From the NCBI GenBank assembly GCA_007922195.1, contig ML682028.1, forward strand, positions 17,451,053 through 17,515,052: 64,000 nucleotides of DNA. Direction: 5' to 3'. Position 1 is the first letter of the stretch. Each line of letters starts with the position of its first letter. Position numbers and translations under genes: made by a program. Source of the DNA: Podocnemis expansa. Taxonomy: Eukaryota; Chordata; Testudines; Podocnemididae. The notes under the pieces were generated by a model, which saw nothing but the letters and a program-made list of their open reading frames with translations, was not told the DNA's origin and searched no databases. Below are positions 45,050 to 54,840 of the stretch, piece by piece.

Positions 45050-45131
45050 GAGTGGGATATTCTCCCACGAAAGCTCATGCAATAAATAAATTTGTTAGTC
45101 TTTAAGCGCTACCAGACTCCTTGTTTGTTTT
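45050..45131 (+). mobile_element. Fold-back interspersed element, copy G (right arm only)
   Basis: GAGTGGGATATTCTCCCACG, AAAGCTCATGCAATAAATAA, TTTGTTAGTCTTTAAGCGCT, CCAGACTCCTTGTTTGTTTT. It is truncated on both sides; a short CACACAC tract precedes it. It is among the least diverged copies in the window. Confidence 0.85.
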
Positions 45132-46504
45132 ACACACATAACTATATCTGATTACTCTAGGGACTAAAACCTGAAATCAGAAAACACAATATAAGGCCCA
45201 AATCCTGTAAATACTTACTCATGGGCTAGACTTACATACATAATCCATCTCATTGATTTCAAGGGGGCTTTGGATTGTCTCAGGGCTTATCCAGATAGAA
45301 CTAAATGCATGACTAGGCCATCTTCTCCTGCTTTAAATTAGCTAACATTCTGCAACAATAAATAGTCAAATTTGTTGCATATTTTCTCTTTGTGAGAAAA
45401 GAATGACTGATCCATGCTCTGAGGGCATCATGCTGAGTGATAATCAGTTAAAACTGCTTAAGTAGTTTTCATGCTTTCTGCCCTTGTGCCTGAACAAGCC
45501 TCCAAAAGGAAAGTGCTTCTCAGAGCCTTGACATCTGAATGTGTTGTTAAGGAAGAGGCATGTATCACATACACAGTAATTCACTTGGTTTGAAAGCCAC
45601 AAGTGGTATTTTGAATGGCAGTTTGCTAGTGGAGTCCATAAATAAATGACATGATTTATCAAGCCTTGCCTCACGTGGGAAACAGCCCAAGAAAGTGACC
45701 CTGGGACTATTGCTCTTGATTGCACAGCGTGAACACATTCTGTCTGATTCATAAACACTACGCTAGATGTGGGGGGATTTTTTTTTTTTTTTTTTTTTGG
45801 CTGGCAAATTCAGCCCGCTATAATAAAGAGGCTATGATAGGCCAACATTTTTGGTTTAAACAAACCAAAGCCACAAAGTGAAATGAACATTTAGCTCTTT
45901 TAACTTTGTGCCGGTGGCATAACTGTTTTTGAAAGTAGGCCCAACCATTTATTAGAGCTCTTCAGTGTATAGGGAGGAAGGACCAATGGAGGTAAGAAGA
46001 GAAAGCAGGGACAGTGGCATGTTAACAAGAGGATAACTGTAAGCTAAGCTAAATAAAAAATAGTCCAAGCTAGCTGGAAGGCGTACAGGCAGCTGGTTGT
46101 CCAATAGAAATGTTGAACAGCTCATGCCTATGCCAAGAGGGAGCTCTGCTCTAATTGGCATTTTGGCCTCCAAAAATCCTCACCAATCAGCGTGTTTTCC
46201 GCCCATACATTCCTTTGGAAGGAGATGATACCCCCTCATAGGAAATACTCTGCAATGGGCAATCTGTAAACCAATGTGCATTTCCAAGTCCGTTGAGGGA
46301 AATAAGCTCACAAGTAAGCAGGCTGGTTTTTTATTTTGTTTTTCCCCTTTCCTCCTTGTTCTTTCCCTAAATGTTACCTAGGAACCATGACCAGCTGTGT
46401 GCCAGCAAACTTTAAACAAGTAATTCCTTGAAATTTCCAAAAGTTCCTTTCATTTGAAAATCCTGAAGCTCTTTAGAAAACTCAGAAACCTCATGGCTCA
46501 ATAT
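45132..46504. other. Unique sequence with a symmetric repeat and a poly(T) run
   Basis: About 45190-45305 (GCCCAAATCCTGTAAATACT, then CATTGATTTCAAGGGGGC) is a decayed amniote symmetric repeat. A run of 21 T lies at 45778-45798. No gene seen; minus-strand frames at 45444-45758 and 45952-46173 are not recognisable. Confidence 0.45.
45778..45798. repeat. Homopolymer T run (21 T)
   Basis: It is directly visible, preceded by GGGGGGA. I could not identify a retroposon body in the minus orientation beside it. Confidence 0.9.
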
Positions 46505-46625
46505 GAATTAGCCAGTTACATTTATTATTCACTCCCATTTTATACAGAGGTAAACTGAGGCAAAGAGTGATTTGAATATTTTGAGTTGCTCAGAATCACT
46601 CAGTGAGTGGCCGGAAATAGCACCC
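46505..46625 (-). mobile_element. MIR / CORE-SINE, reverse orientation
   Basis: The plus strand reads TTATTATTCACTCCCATTTT, ATACAGAGGTAAACTGAGGC, AAAGAGTGATTTG, then AGAATCACTCAGTGAGTGGC. This is the reverse complement of the MIR body (GCCTCAGTTT, TGTAAAATGGG). Confidence 0.75.
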
Positions 46626-46689
46626 AACATGCACCAAAATGAAGATCTTTCAAAATTGTTCACAAGAGAACATAAAGGCTCCCACACCC

Positions 46690-46945
46690 AGACTAGCTAA
46701 TAGACTAGTGGGTAGGGTGCTATCATAAGATGTAGGAGAGACAGGTTTAAGTGCTTCTGCTACCTTCTTTAGAGTGATATCTTCAACCTAGATATGATGC
46801 AACCCATGTGACTCCCTTACTGGGCTATTCTGAGGATGAATCTCTTTCATTCTCACAGTTATCAGAAATTCCCAACCAGCTCTGTAGAGGGAGCAAATCT
46901 TAGAATACCCCATTCCACATCTGTTGTTCTAACCACTCAAGTGTA
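46690..46945 (+). mobile_element. tRNA-derived fold-back SINE, diverged copy
   Basis: Head: CTAGTGGGTAGGGTGCTATC, ATAAGATGTAGGAGAGACAG, GTTTAAGTGCTTCTGC, with a B-box-like GGTTTAAGTGC. An inverse half is recognisable at the right (GGAGCAAATCTTAG, then TTCCACATCTGTTGTTCTAA, CCACTCAAG). The middle does not align well with the other copies and may be inserted sequence. Confidence 0.55.
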
Positions 46946-47389
46946 ACCCCCCTTTGCCATGCGTTTTCTTTCTTGGCACTTCAGATATTTGTCTGTAAAT
47001 AGGCATTTTCTCCCCTGTATCAAGCCATTGCTTCCTCCTTCCACTGGCCTTATGCAATGATATCCCAGACCAGGTGTTCCTTACGTGATTTAGCAGGAGG
47101 CTGATTATATTGTCATCCCAACGTTGGGTTGTGGAGCTACAGAATTCATGTGAGAGAAAGACTAGAGGAAGGAAGCATAGCCATTTATGTGAATTAGGAC
47201 AGTGTAATCAAGTTGCATAAAACGCAGGGAAAGAAATGGTATCTTAAACTTTGCTTGTCTCTGAGGTTGGGACCATGCCCTCATATGGGTTTGCATCTAG
47301 CCATGCTTGGGTCACCAATGCGATGCAAGCAATACCTGCAGGTACTACCAAATTCACAAAGGGGGCTTGTGGGTGCTGTTGCAATAACT
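46946..47389. other. Unique sequence, nothing recognised
   Basis: No gene or repeat seen. Confidence 0.5.
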
Positions 47390-47830
47390 GGACCTGCACA
47401 GGCCCCCCCAGCAGCGACTCGAGGCCCCAGTACAAACAGTCCCATCCAACCTCTTCACCCATAGCCCCACCCACAGTCCGCCCCTGCTCCACCCCACGTC
47501 CCACCCCCAACTCTGCTCACGGCAGCATTTCGGTATCCCTCCTCCCTCCTGCTTAGTGTCCCCCTCATGCTCCCTCCCCCCAGGCACTGAATGACAGTCG
47601 GGGTAGGGAGGGGGCTCCACAGAGGAAGGGACTTAACAGAGCAGCAAGAGGCAGAGAGATGGATGAATATTGCAAGCAACAGCAGGGAAGGGAAGGAGTG
47701 ACAAGGAAACAGCAAGCAGTAGGGCTGGGCAGGGCCTGGGCTGTAGTGTGGATGGGGCCATGGGTGGAAGAGGGAGGAGCCCTTATAAATTGCTGGGCCC
47801 CTGGCCCACTGCCCCAAATTTATCTGAATT
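47390..47830. repeat. GC-rich, C-run-rich block (probable composite repeat)
   Basis: It is rich in CCCCGCCC/CCCACCC-type words (AGCCCCACCCACAGTCCGCC, CTCCACCCCACGTCCCACCC) and ends GCTGGGCCCCTGGCCCACTG, then CCCCAAATTTATC. I recall this type of sequence from turtle interspersed repeats but cannot delimit the element. It explains the overlapping frames on both strands here (longest 146 codons, minus strand 47455-47895), which are proline/serine/glycine-rich and not gene-like. Confidence 0.35.
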
Positions 47831-49036
47831 GTGACCTCAACTGTAGAAGGTACTGCACGTTCATAAAATCTCACAGTAACCTTCTTGATGGGCAAAGGTA
47901 CAAAAGGGTGACAGACAGGCTGAATTAGTCCAAATGAAAAGGCCTACGATATAACCCAAGAACTATGTTACGATCATGGTTGGTACATGAGAAAAGCAGG
48001 GAACCAGAAATCAGTGAACCAAGACTGAGTGTTGGAAACTAAGCCTACCTGGTGGATAAAATAAAGAAGGAATGGGGAATTCTGTCCACCATTCTCTTTG
48101 TGGGTCCTTTAAGAAAGAGACTTTTTCTCCCTAAAGTATATACTGCCCTGAGTGTCGCCATTTTGGCTCCCACCCCCACCACCTTCTGAGACCCTTGGCC
48201 TTCGTCATCTTGATCCTAAGAGATGTCCTGAGCTAACTAGGCAGGGTCAGAAAGAGCAGCCCAGTCTACCTCTGCTGGCTCCAGCTGAATCCCAGGAACA
48301 ACCTGGGATGAAATGGGATCAGACTTCAACAACAGCTCCAGCCCACCTCAACTAACTTCTTCTCTTGTCCCCAGCAGGACAGTTATTACCATCTTGGGTA
48401 CCATCAGCGAGATGGTCAGACAAGGTTGGGTTTCCCTCTAAAGAGTCCCTACAGATAAAGGCCAAGGGAAAAAAGGATGTTGTTAAAGTGAAAGCTAGCT
48501 CAGTATTTTACATGTTAAATGCTTTCAATCTTTTTTCTTCTTGTTGATATTTTTAGTAGGAGGTTAAAAGGATTTTTAATGGCATGTTGGCCACAATACC
48601 AAGCAAGCTGAGTTAAACCTTAAACCTTCTTCAATGCTGTGACTCTTGGGTAGTGACTAGGTTACATTAACACCTGTGTCCCATTTATTCCACCTAAATT
48701 AATACAACAACATTGGCATCTCACCCAATGGAGTCCAAAGCCTCAAGTTAGGCACCCAGGCTTGCCACACATTGTATGGGAAGAATTAGGTGCCTAAGAA
48801 AAGTATTCACAGAAGCCAGCAAGTCTAGTGGGAAACTAACCAGTCAGCAGTAACATGTAGATGAAACAGGGGTTTAGGGCACTTGGAAACCTAGTCCTAC
48901 TGATCTGGGCCTTCACTATCTGACCGACAGGCCGAAGGGAAGCAGCTGTCTTCTCTCAGGAGTCACAGCCATGAACCTGCTCCCAGAATTAGGTGCCTAA
49001 GCTAGGACAGTCCTCTCATAAAAATGAGAAAGTGTC
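47831..49036. other. Unique sequence, nothing recognised
   Basis: No gene seen. AATTAGGTGCCTAAG occurs twice (about 48784 and 48987), in keeping with small dispersed-repeat fragments. Confidence 0.4.
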
Positions 49037-49095
49037 CTTATAGCTCAGCAGGCAGGCAGGAGAGGAGAGCATCAGGTTCAGGCCATTGCTCTGGT
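49037..49095 (+). repeat. tRNA-like sequence (SINE head or tRNA pseudogene)
   Basis: TAGCTCAGCAGG matches the tRNA A box (TRGCNNAGYNGG), and GGTTCAGGCC some 28 bases downstream is a decayed B box. I cannot fold a full cloverleaf with a 7-bp acceptor stem, so it is not a functional tRNA gene. It lies close to the tRNA-derived SINE at 49146. Confidence 0.5.
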
Positions 49096-49145
49096 GAATA
49101 TTTACTTATACAAAGTCAAACAGCTTCAGCACAAGCAAGAGACCT

Positions 49146-49725
49146 CCCACCAGTAGCCTAGTGGTTATGGCACTCACTGGGCACATCTACATGGCCCTTT
49201 TATTTCGAAATAACACCCGTTATTTCGAAATTAAAAAAATTCAGTCTACATGACATTCCCTTATTTCGAAAGGACGGACCTCGTCCTTTTGAAATAAGGA
49301 TCGTCCTTTCGGAAAAGTAAAACCTACCCCCCCCAAAACGACCGTTATTTCGAAACGGATGTTTCGAAATAACGCCTTTAGACCCGTTGTTTCGAAACAA
49401 CACTGTTGTTTCGAAACAACGGTTCGAAACAGCGGACCCATTGGCGTTATTTCAAAACATCCATTTCGAAATAACGGTTGTTTCGATCCCGCGGTTTCTC
49501 TTATTTCAAAAGGAGCCCTTTTGAAATAATGGTTTTATTTCGAAATCGGTCCTTTCGAAAGGACCGATTTCAAAATAAACCTGTGTGTGTAGACGTGCCC
49601 ACTGAGATGTGAAACCAGGGGTCGAGGCCCTGCTCTGCTTCAAGTAGAGTAGGGGTTCAAATTGGAGTCTTGCATGTCTTGGGGGAGTGTCCTCATCACT
49701 GTGCTATTGAACACAGCTACGTATG
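49146..49725 (+). mobile_element. tRNA-derived fold-back SINE, split by a later insertion
   Basis: The left part (49146-49178) has CAGTAGCCTAGTGGTTATGG, CACTCACT. The right part (49601-49725) resumes with GAGATGTGAAACCAGGGG, TCGAGGCCCTGCTCTGC, then the inverted half TTCAAATTGGAGTCTTGCAT, GGGGGAGTGTCC, CATCACTGTGCTATTGA. Joined at the single ACT, the two parts give an uninterrupted SINE with tRNA-like A box (TAGCCTAGTGG) and B box (GGGTCGAGGCCC), matching the layout at 10665-10800. Confidence 0.8.
49179..49600. mobile_element. 422-bp palindrome-rich MITE with TTCGAA units, 3-bp target duplication
   Basis: Termini GGGCACATCTACA and TGTAGACGTGCCC are inverse with one mismatch. ACT flanks both sides (49176-49178 and 49601-49603). 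The interior holds eleven TTCGAA hexamers, mostly as TTATTTCGAAATAA- or TGTTTCGAAACAA-like palindromes, plus degenerate ones (TTTCAAAAGG, CCTTTTGAAAT). No coding capacity; repeated FRNNG-like peptides on the minus strand are a by-product of the palindromes. A 3-bp duplication suggests PIF/Harbinger-type transposition, but ACT is not the usual TWA target, so the superfamily is open. Confidence 0.85.
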
Positions 49726-50194
49726 CCTGATCTCCTTGCTCCCAGCTGACTTTCCTACAGGACAGGTGAGTTCTGAGCACATCTACTGGCTCAGGCACTT
49801 CAGGAAAGATAGTTAAGAACCCAGGTAGGATGAAAACGCTGCCTGCGCTTGGCCAGGAGGGTTCAGCAATGGTAGGCTGTAGGTAGCTTTGCTGATGTGG
49901 AAACACAGGAACCTCCTGGGTGAGGCAGCAGACAAGTGGTCTGTCATGGGCCTTAGGTGCCTGGATCTATCTAGTCCAAAGTCTCTACAAAAAGTAGGAC
50001 TGACAAAATTTCAAATGACTCACTTTCCTGCATCACCCACAAGGAGTCAAAATTAATAATATGAGTTATTTAAAGTACTCTGACGTGTTTCCCCACTTCC
50101 ATGATTCCTGGTGATTTCCCCCCTTCTCTACATCTGTCGTGACTGGGATGCTGTATTGCTTGAAGCGTTTGTCCATACAGCCCTGACTGCAAAA
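49726..50194. other. Unique sequence, nothing recognised
   Basis: No gene or repeat seen. Confidence 0.5.
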
Positions 50195-50271
50195 TAGGGC
50201 CCTTACATTGCAAGGTCTTTGAGGCAGGGTCTTTTGTGCCTGTACAGCACCAAGCACTTAAAAAAAAGGAA

Positions 50272-50307
<36 letters not shown>

Positions 50308-50310
50308 AAA
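50195..50310 (+). repeat. Dispersed repeat tail followed by an AAAG microsatellite
   Basis: TTGCAAGGTCTTTGAGGCAG, GGTCTTTTGTGCCTGTACAG, CACCAAGCACTT leads into A8 and then about ten AAAG units (50269-50310). The order suggests the microsatellite grew from the A-rich tail of the repeat. Confidence 0.6.
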
Positions 50311-51314
50311 ATGTTCTACTGGCTATATAAGGAGAAAAACAGGGTATCTTTGTTTTCAGTGTCTATGCAGCTGCTTAAAAGGTCAGGAAATTTAGGCCAT
50401 TTGCTTTAACCATTGTATCTTCTGTTATTCATCAGTGCTGGAAAACAGCCTCTAAAATATCCTTTCCGCCTCCCCTTTCCCATGTAAATCACTCCAAGGT
50501 TTTGTTGTTTTGCTTCATTTTTCAGGAGGTTTTTTGGGTTATTTTTTAAAAAGCCAAATACACTCTGCTGTTCACAGCAACATTTTTTTTTTCACTTCAT
50601 TCTAATTTAGCCGCTCTGTTTAGCTCCACTTTCCCCAAAAGCCTGGAAACAGAGGAAACAGTTCCTGCCTGCGGCTGCACGCAACCAGCAAATGCCACAG
50701 CAAAATGTTTTTTTCCTGTCCACTCTTAACATTCTGTCAGCTACCTCTAGTAATGAATGGGCACCAGTCAGCTACCTCTGCTGCTAAGGGAATAGCCCTC
50801 CTTGATTTTTAGCTGCCTCTATGCAGAACCCACTTAAAGAGTATTTGAACTACGTCAAATTCCATTTACGGTAAAGAAGAGTGAAAATCCCAGAGTGTTT
50901 CAGGGGAGCGCAATTTGCAAACTTGCAATTCTCATGACAGAGAATCTGAGTGTGAGAGAAGGGAATGAGGATTCCTCCTCCACACCCAAGAAAATGGGCC
51001 TTGCTCTGGGGCTCACTGGAATCCTCTCTCCTGCCCCAAAAGCAGCAACCTGGATATGCGTGCAGATGGTCTATACTGCAACTGCTGTCCATGTGACACT
51101 GTAGTCAGCACCTCCCATCTTCCAGTACAGGAGTTAGAAAAATAGTGCATGATGACAATGGGGACTACCCACAGATGCTGCCCTTGTTCATCTCCTATTA
51201 GTGTAGGACCTGCACTAATTGATTTAACAAGTAGATTCACATAGTTCACTGGTTGTGCACCAGCTCTGCCCACGAGCCTTTGCAGCAGGTCCTTGGAAAG
51301 AGCTGATAATGGCT
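50311..51314. other. Unique AT-rich sequence, nothing recognised
   Basis: Overlapping frames on both strands at 50850-51104 are not recognisable. GTCAGCTACCTCT occurs twice about 30 bases apart (50737 and 50767), a small direct repeat. Confidence 0.45.
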
Positions 51315-51480
51315 ATGAGTGGATGACTGTCAAGTGGAGCCAAATGACATGGGTTTGATTCTTTGCTCTCCTTCCTCTGTGACCTTAGATGAATCACTTT
51401 GCCCCCTCAGTGTCTTAACTATAAAATGAGGACAACTATAACTTGTGAGGCTATATGCATTAAATGTGAGAAAATTAGAT
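51315..51480 (+). mobile_element. MIR / CORE-SINE, diverged
   Basis: GACATGGGTTTGATTCTTTG, CTCTGTGACCTTAGATGAAT, CACTTTGCCCCCTCAGTGTC, ACTATAAAATGAGGACAA, GTGAGGCTATATGCATTAAA follow the MIR order (head B box, TGTGACCTTGG, CTCAGT, TAAAATG, GAGG..ATTAAA). Confidence 0.75.
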
Positions 51481-52137
51481 ATCACAGTTACGAGAACCAA
51501 CTAAATACCTGAGATAGACAGACTTTTTCTCCAGTGTTGCTGACTTCCGCAATATTTGCTGTTTTTCGTGAAGCCCCAGCTCATTGTGATTATGTGAGAC
51601 TCTCAGCTTCCATTTTTAACTCTTAGGATTGCAGAGAAAACCATGGAAACACAACAGCGTGCCAAGGTCACTAGAGAAGAAATTGTATTCATTTATATTT
51701 TATCTTTTTCTTATTTTTAAGACAGTCATGATTTTTTAACTATACTGATGTTTTCAGTATGTGAGCTGGTAATACTTTCCTTTACATGGCCATTCTGGTC
51801 CTTTTGCTGTAGGTTGGCACTACACAATTTCCACCATATTTCACAACTTGTACCTTTAGGCAGGCAGGAACCCATATTTGGCCCCATGAAGTAGTTCTGA
51901 AAGGAAAGGGAAAAAAAAAGATTTCACCATCACAGTCATCAGCTCAAACCTCCCCAGACTTGGATGCTACTATAGTCTTATATTCAGGACGGTTCAGTTT
52001 ACAGAGTCTTTCCCTCTCCCTATACCAAGAGAAAGAAAATGATGTATGTGAGCTTTTTTGATAGGCCTTTACAGGATATAAACATTTCCTTGTGGTGCTG
52101 CATATGAGCCCAAATGACGTACCAGATAGTGCATGGG
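51481..52137. other. Unique sequence, nothing recognised
   Basis: No gene or repeat seen. Confidence 0.5.
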
Positions 52138-52692
52138 CAGGGTTACCAACCATCTGTAAATTTACAAACAGTAAAAAACGTACAATTTTAAAACTGTCCA
52201 TAAAATCATAAATAAATGAAAATGTCCATGAAATTGGATAGAAGTAAAACATATTATATTTTGACATTGATTGTCATCATTCAGAATCACTTCTTGTATC
52301 ACAAAATTATACTCACCATGACTTTATCAATTTCCTGCATTCTATTACTGCACAAACCTAAAGAATCAGATTGATCAATTAACTTCAGCTAAAACAATTG
52401 TGTAATTCTGAATTACTGTGTAAAGTACATCAAGAGCACAGAGTTTATATATGTAATAATACCACAGATAATTTGTTCATGAAAATGGCCAAGTTAAGGA
52501 AAAACATGGCAGACGAGGAAACATCGATTCCTCAGAAAAGCTACATAAAGCGAGTACACACTTTTGTGACATTATTGTATTAGGCTGGGTATTTTTAGTG
52601 ATGTCAGTAAAAAGTTTTACATGTCAATAAAAATTAAAAAATCAGCTTCAGGTCCTCATATCAGTGAAAGCTAAAATGCAAGGTTTGCGCCC
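52138..52692. mobile_element. hAT-like element, copy 2 (about 555 bp, longer form)
   Basis: It starts CAGGGTTACCAACC. The right end is decayed (CAAGGTTTGCGCCCC where GGTTGGCAA would be expected). It aligns along its length with 30798-31218 and carries about 130 extra bases at about 52430-52550 (GAAAATGGCCAAGTTAAGGA, AAAACATGGCAGACGAGGAA). These are in frame as a 61-codon ORF (52398-52583) with MKMAKLRKNMADEETSI and a YIKRVHTF stretch. The extra part could be a remnant of a coding exon of an autonomous relative; I do not recognise it. Confidence 0.65.
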
Positions 52693-54714
52693 CCACCCAC
52701 TGGTGAGAGTATGTGTTACAGGGCCCTCTCTGCATCAATGAGCAGATGATATGATCTGTTACAGCCCTAACGCTACAGCCTTTAACTCAAGCAATAGGAG
52801 TTTATATTTTTAGTTCTGGAAGTCCCCAGTTCAACATCTGCTTATGTCAGCCAGGATGGAGGGCAGCTCCCAGAAGTGGAAATCTGCCAGTGAAAGTAAC
52901 AACAAATAAAAGTAAAAATGACTATCCAAGTCTTAATGTGTAAACTGAATGAAATGAAATGAAATGAAAAAGTAAACAAACACTATCATCTGATCTTTAT
53001 TCAAGTCAATAAATTTATAGGATTCACTGAGCTCATAGCATTCAAGTAAGACTGTTCAAATGCATAAAGAATAATTGGGTGTGGGATCCAGCTCAAAACA
53101 GCAGGAAATAAATTATTTTCCCCCTTTTTTATGTTGTAAGGGGCACAAATAAGGACATTGTTCCATGTATGACAGCTAGGTTGAGTGTACATTTAAAAAG
53201 GAGTGAAAACCAGATTCCTTTATAACAACTGAAAGACAACTGGATTTTTTTCAGTTACATTAACAAAGACAATGAGTAAAAGCAAGAACTGCCTGAAATT
53301 ACTTTGCATATTGCTAAAGTACTACCTCTCTGTTCAAAACATTATTTTATTCACATTTGCCAACAACCACCAGAAGATGCTGATAGGCAAGGCTCGGCTA
53401 AACAGCTAAAAAGGGTCTCTTTTCTTTGAAGAACACATACAGAAATGATTAGCCAGATTTCTCAGGTTCCCTGGAGAGCTATGGAAAAGGGCTGGAAAGC
53501 CAGAGAGACCATGAAAACAATCTCAGTCTTTAAATGGTGCCACGTCTCTAACTTCACCTCTAAAATTTCCCTCTATGATTGGATCTTTCTGACACTGCTT
53601 TCCCTTTTCATTCAGTCCAGCTGTGTCAGTCTGGTTTGGGAATCAAGACAGTGGTTTTTAAATGGCAGCCGAAAGGGATGAATTTCCTGTGGAGCCACTT
53701 GGAATCCAGCTCTTCAACACTATAGTAATGAGATTTTACAAATGCAAAATGAAGATGTTGCAGAATTTCTTGGAGGAAAATGTTTCTAAATGATGGTGAC
53801 CTGCTAGAGAATCCATAATCCTAGATTTGGATTCAAGAAAATTTTATTTTCAAAATAGTATGGCTTTGTCTTCACTGAAGAAAACAAAGAAAAAAAAGAG
53901 CATTCTACACTAAGATAGCTGACTTGAGTCAGCAGACAGGGCACACAGGTACTTTTTATTTGATTTAGCTACTGAAAATAAATGTCAGCTGGGATGGGGT
54001 GTAGGTTAACCTGGACAAGCTACAGAGAGGTAAAACCTATCTATGCTTTATCTCCAATAGGAATTCCATCAAGTTAGCTGGCTCGCTGTAATACCACACC
54101 TTTTCAGGGAAGACCGTGTTTCAGAAGAAACTACATCTCTCTCTTCTCCCATTCCATTCCCTTCATAGAGCATGGAAGACTGCTTTATGATACAGCAGAC
54201 AAATATGTGATGTGGACAAATCCACCCAGTTTTTTATTCTGCAGTCAACATTTGGGAAAATCTATAGGTATCATACTTTTTCATGAATAGCCAAATGTCT
54301 TTCTTATGGCTTAACTGGGTAAAACCCACTGAAGAATGTGCAGAACTCACAGATAGACATGGTCAAAAATATTTTAACATAATTATTTTAGGAATAAAAT
54401 GATCCTAGAAGTCTGGATCCTAAACAGATATTTGTGAGAAACTTTCCATCTGACAGAATTTTTTAGGTTTTTGTAAAAGACAAAATGCTCCAAAATTTCT
54501 TTCTCCATTTTTTGTAGTTGCTAAAAACCAAGTGAGTTTTAGCTTTCAGAAGGAAAAAAAATTCTGAGAATTATTTCTAGGAAAATAAAAACATTTTAAC
54601 CAAGTGCATTCATAGGACAAGAGGTGTGTTCAATTTATCAATTTACAGAGGTTATTCCATATAGAAGAGGATACACAAGAATGAAAGATGGAAATTAGAG
54701 ATATAGTTAAGACT
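52693..54714. other. Unique AT-rich sequence
   Basis: A TGAAA pentanucleotide repeat lies at 52949-52970. No gene seen; short frames at 53001-53192 and 53445-53681 are not recognisable. Confidence 0.45.
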
Positions 54715-54840
54715 CAGGTCCTGCAAGCACTTGTAAATATGTTTAACTTACTAAAATATGTAGTCCTATTAATTTAAAGGAGTCTAGTCATAGTAGTAAA
54801 GTATACATTGAAGTGCTTGTAGGATGTAGCATAAGATAGA
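54715..54840. repeat. Palindromic amniote repeat (TCCTGCAAGCACTT type)
   Basis: AGGTCCTGCAAGCACTT at the left and AAGTGCTTGTAGGATGT at the right are inverse with two mismatches, around a centre that is itself roughly symmetric (TAGTCCTATTAATTTAAAGG, AGTCTAGTCATAG). I recall this fold-back repeat from bird and reptile genomes. Confidence 0.65.

Noticed and set aside
47455..47895. 146-codon minus-strand frame as a gene
   Set aside because: It lies in a C-run-rich block with open frames in several phases on both strands, so base composition explains it.
49037..49095. Functional tRNA gene
   Set aside because: A and B box motifs are present, but I could not form an acceptor stem or complete cloverleaf. 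The position next to a tRNA-derived SINE makes a SINE head or pseudogene more likely.
49200..49441. Two overlapping minus-strand frames with repeated FRNNG-like peptides
   Set aside because: They are a by-product of the repeated TTCGAA palindromes inside the 49179-49600 element.
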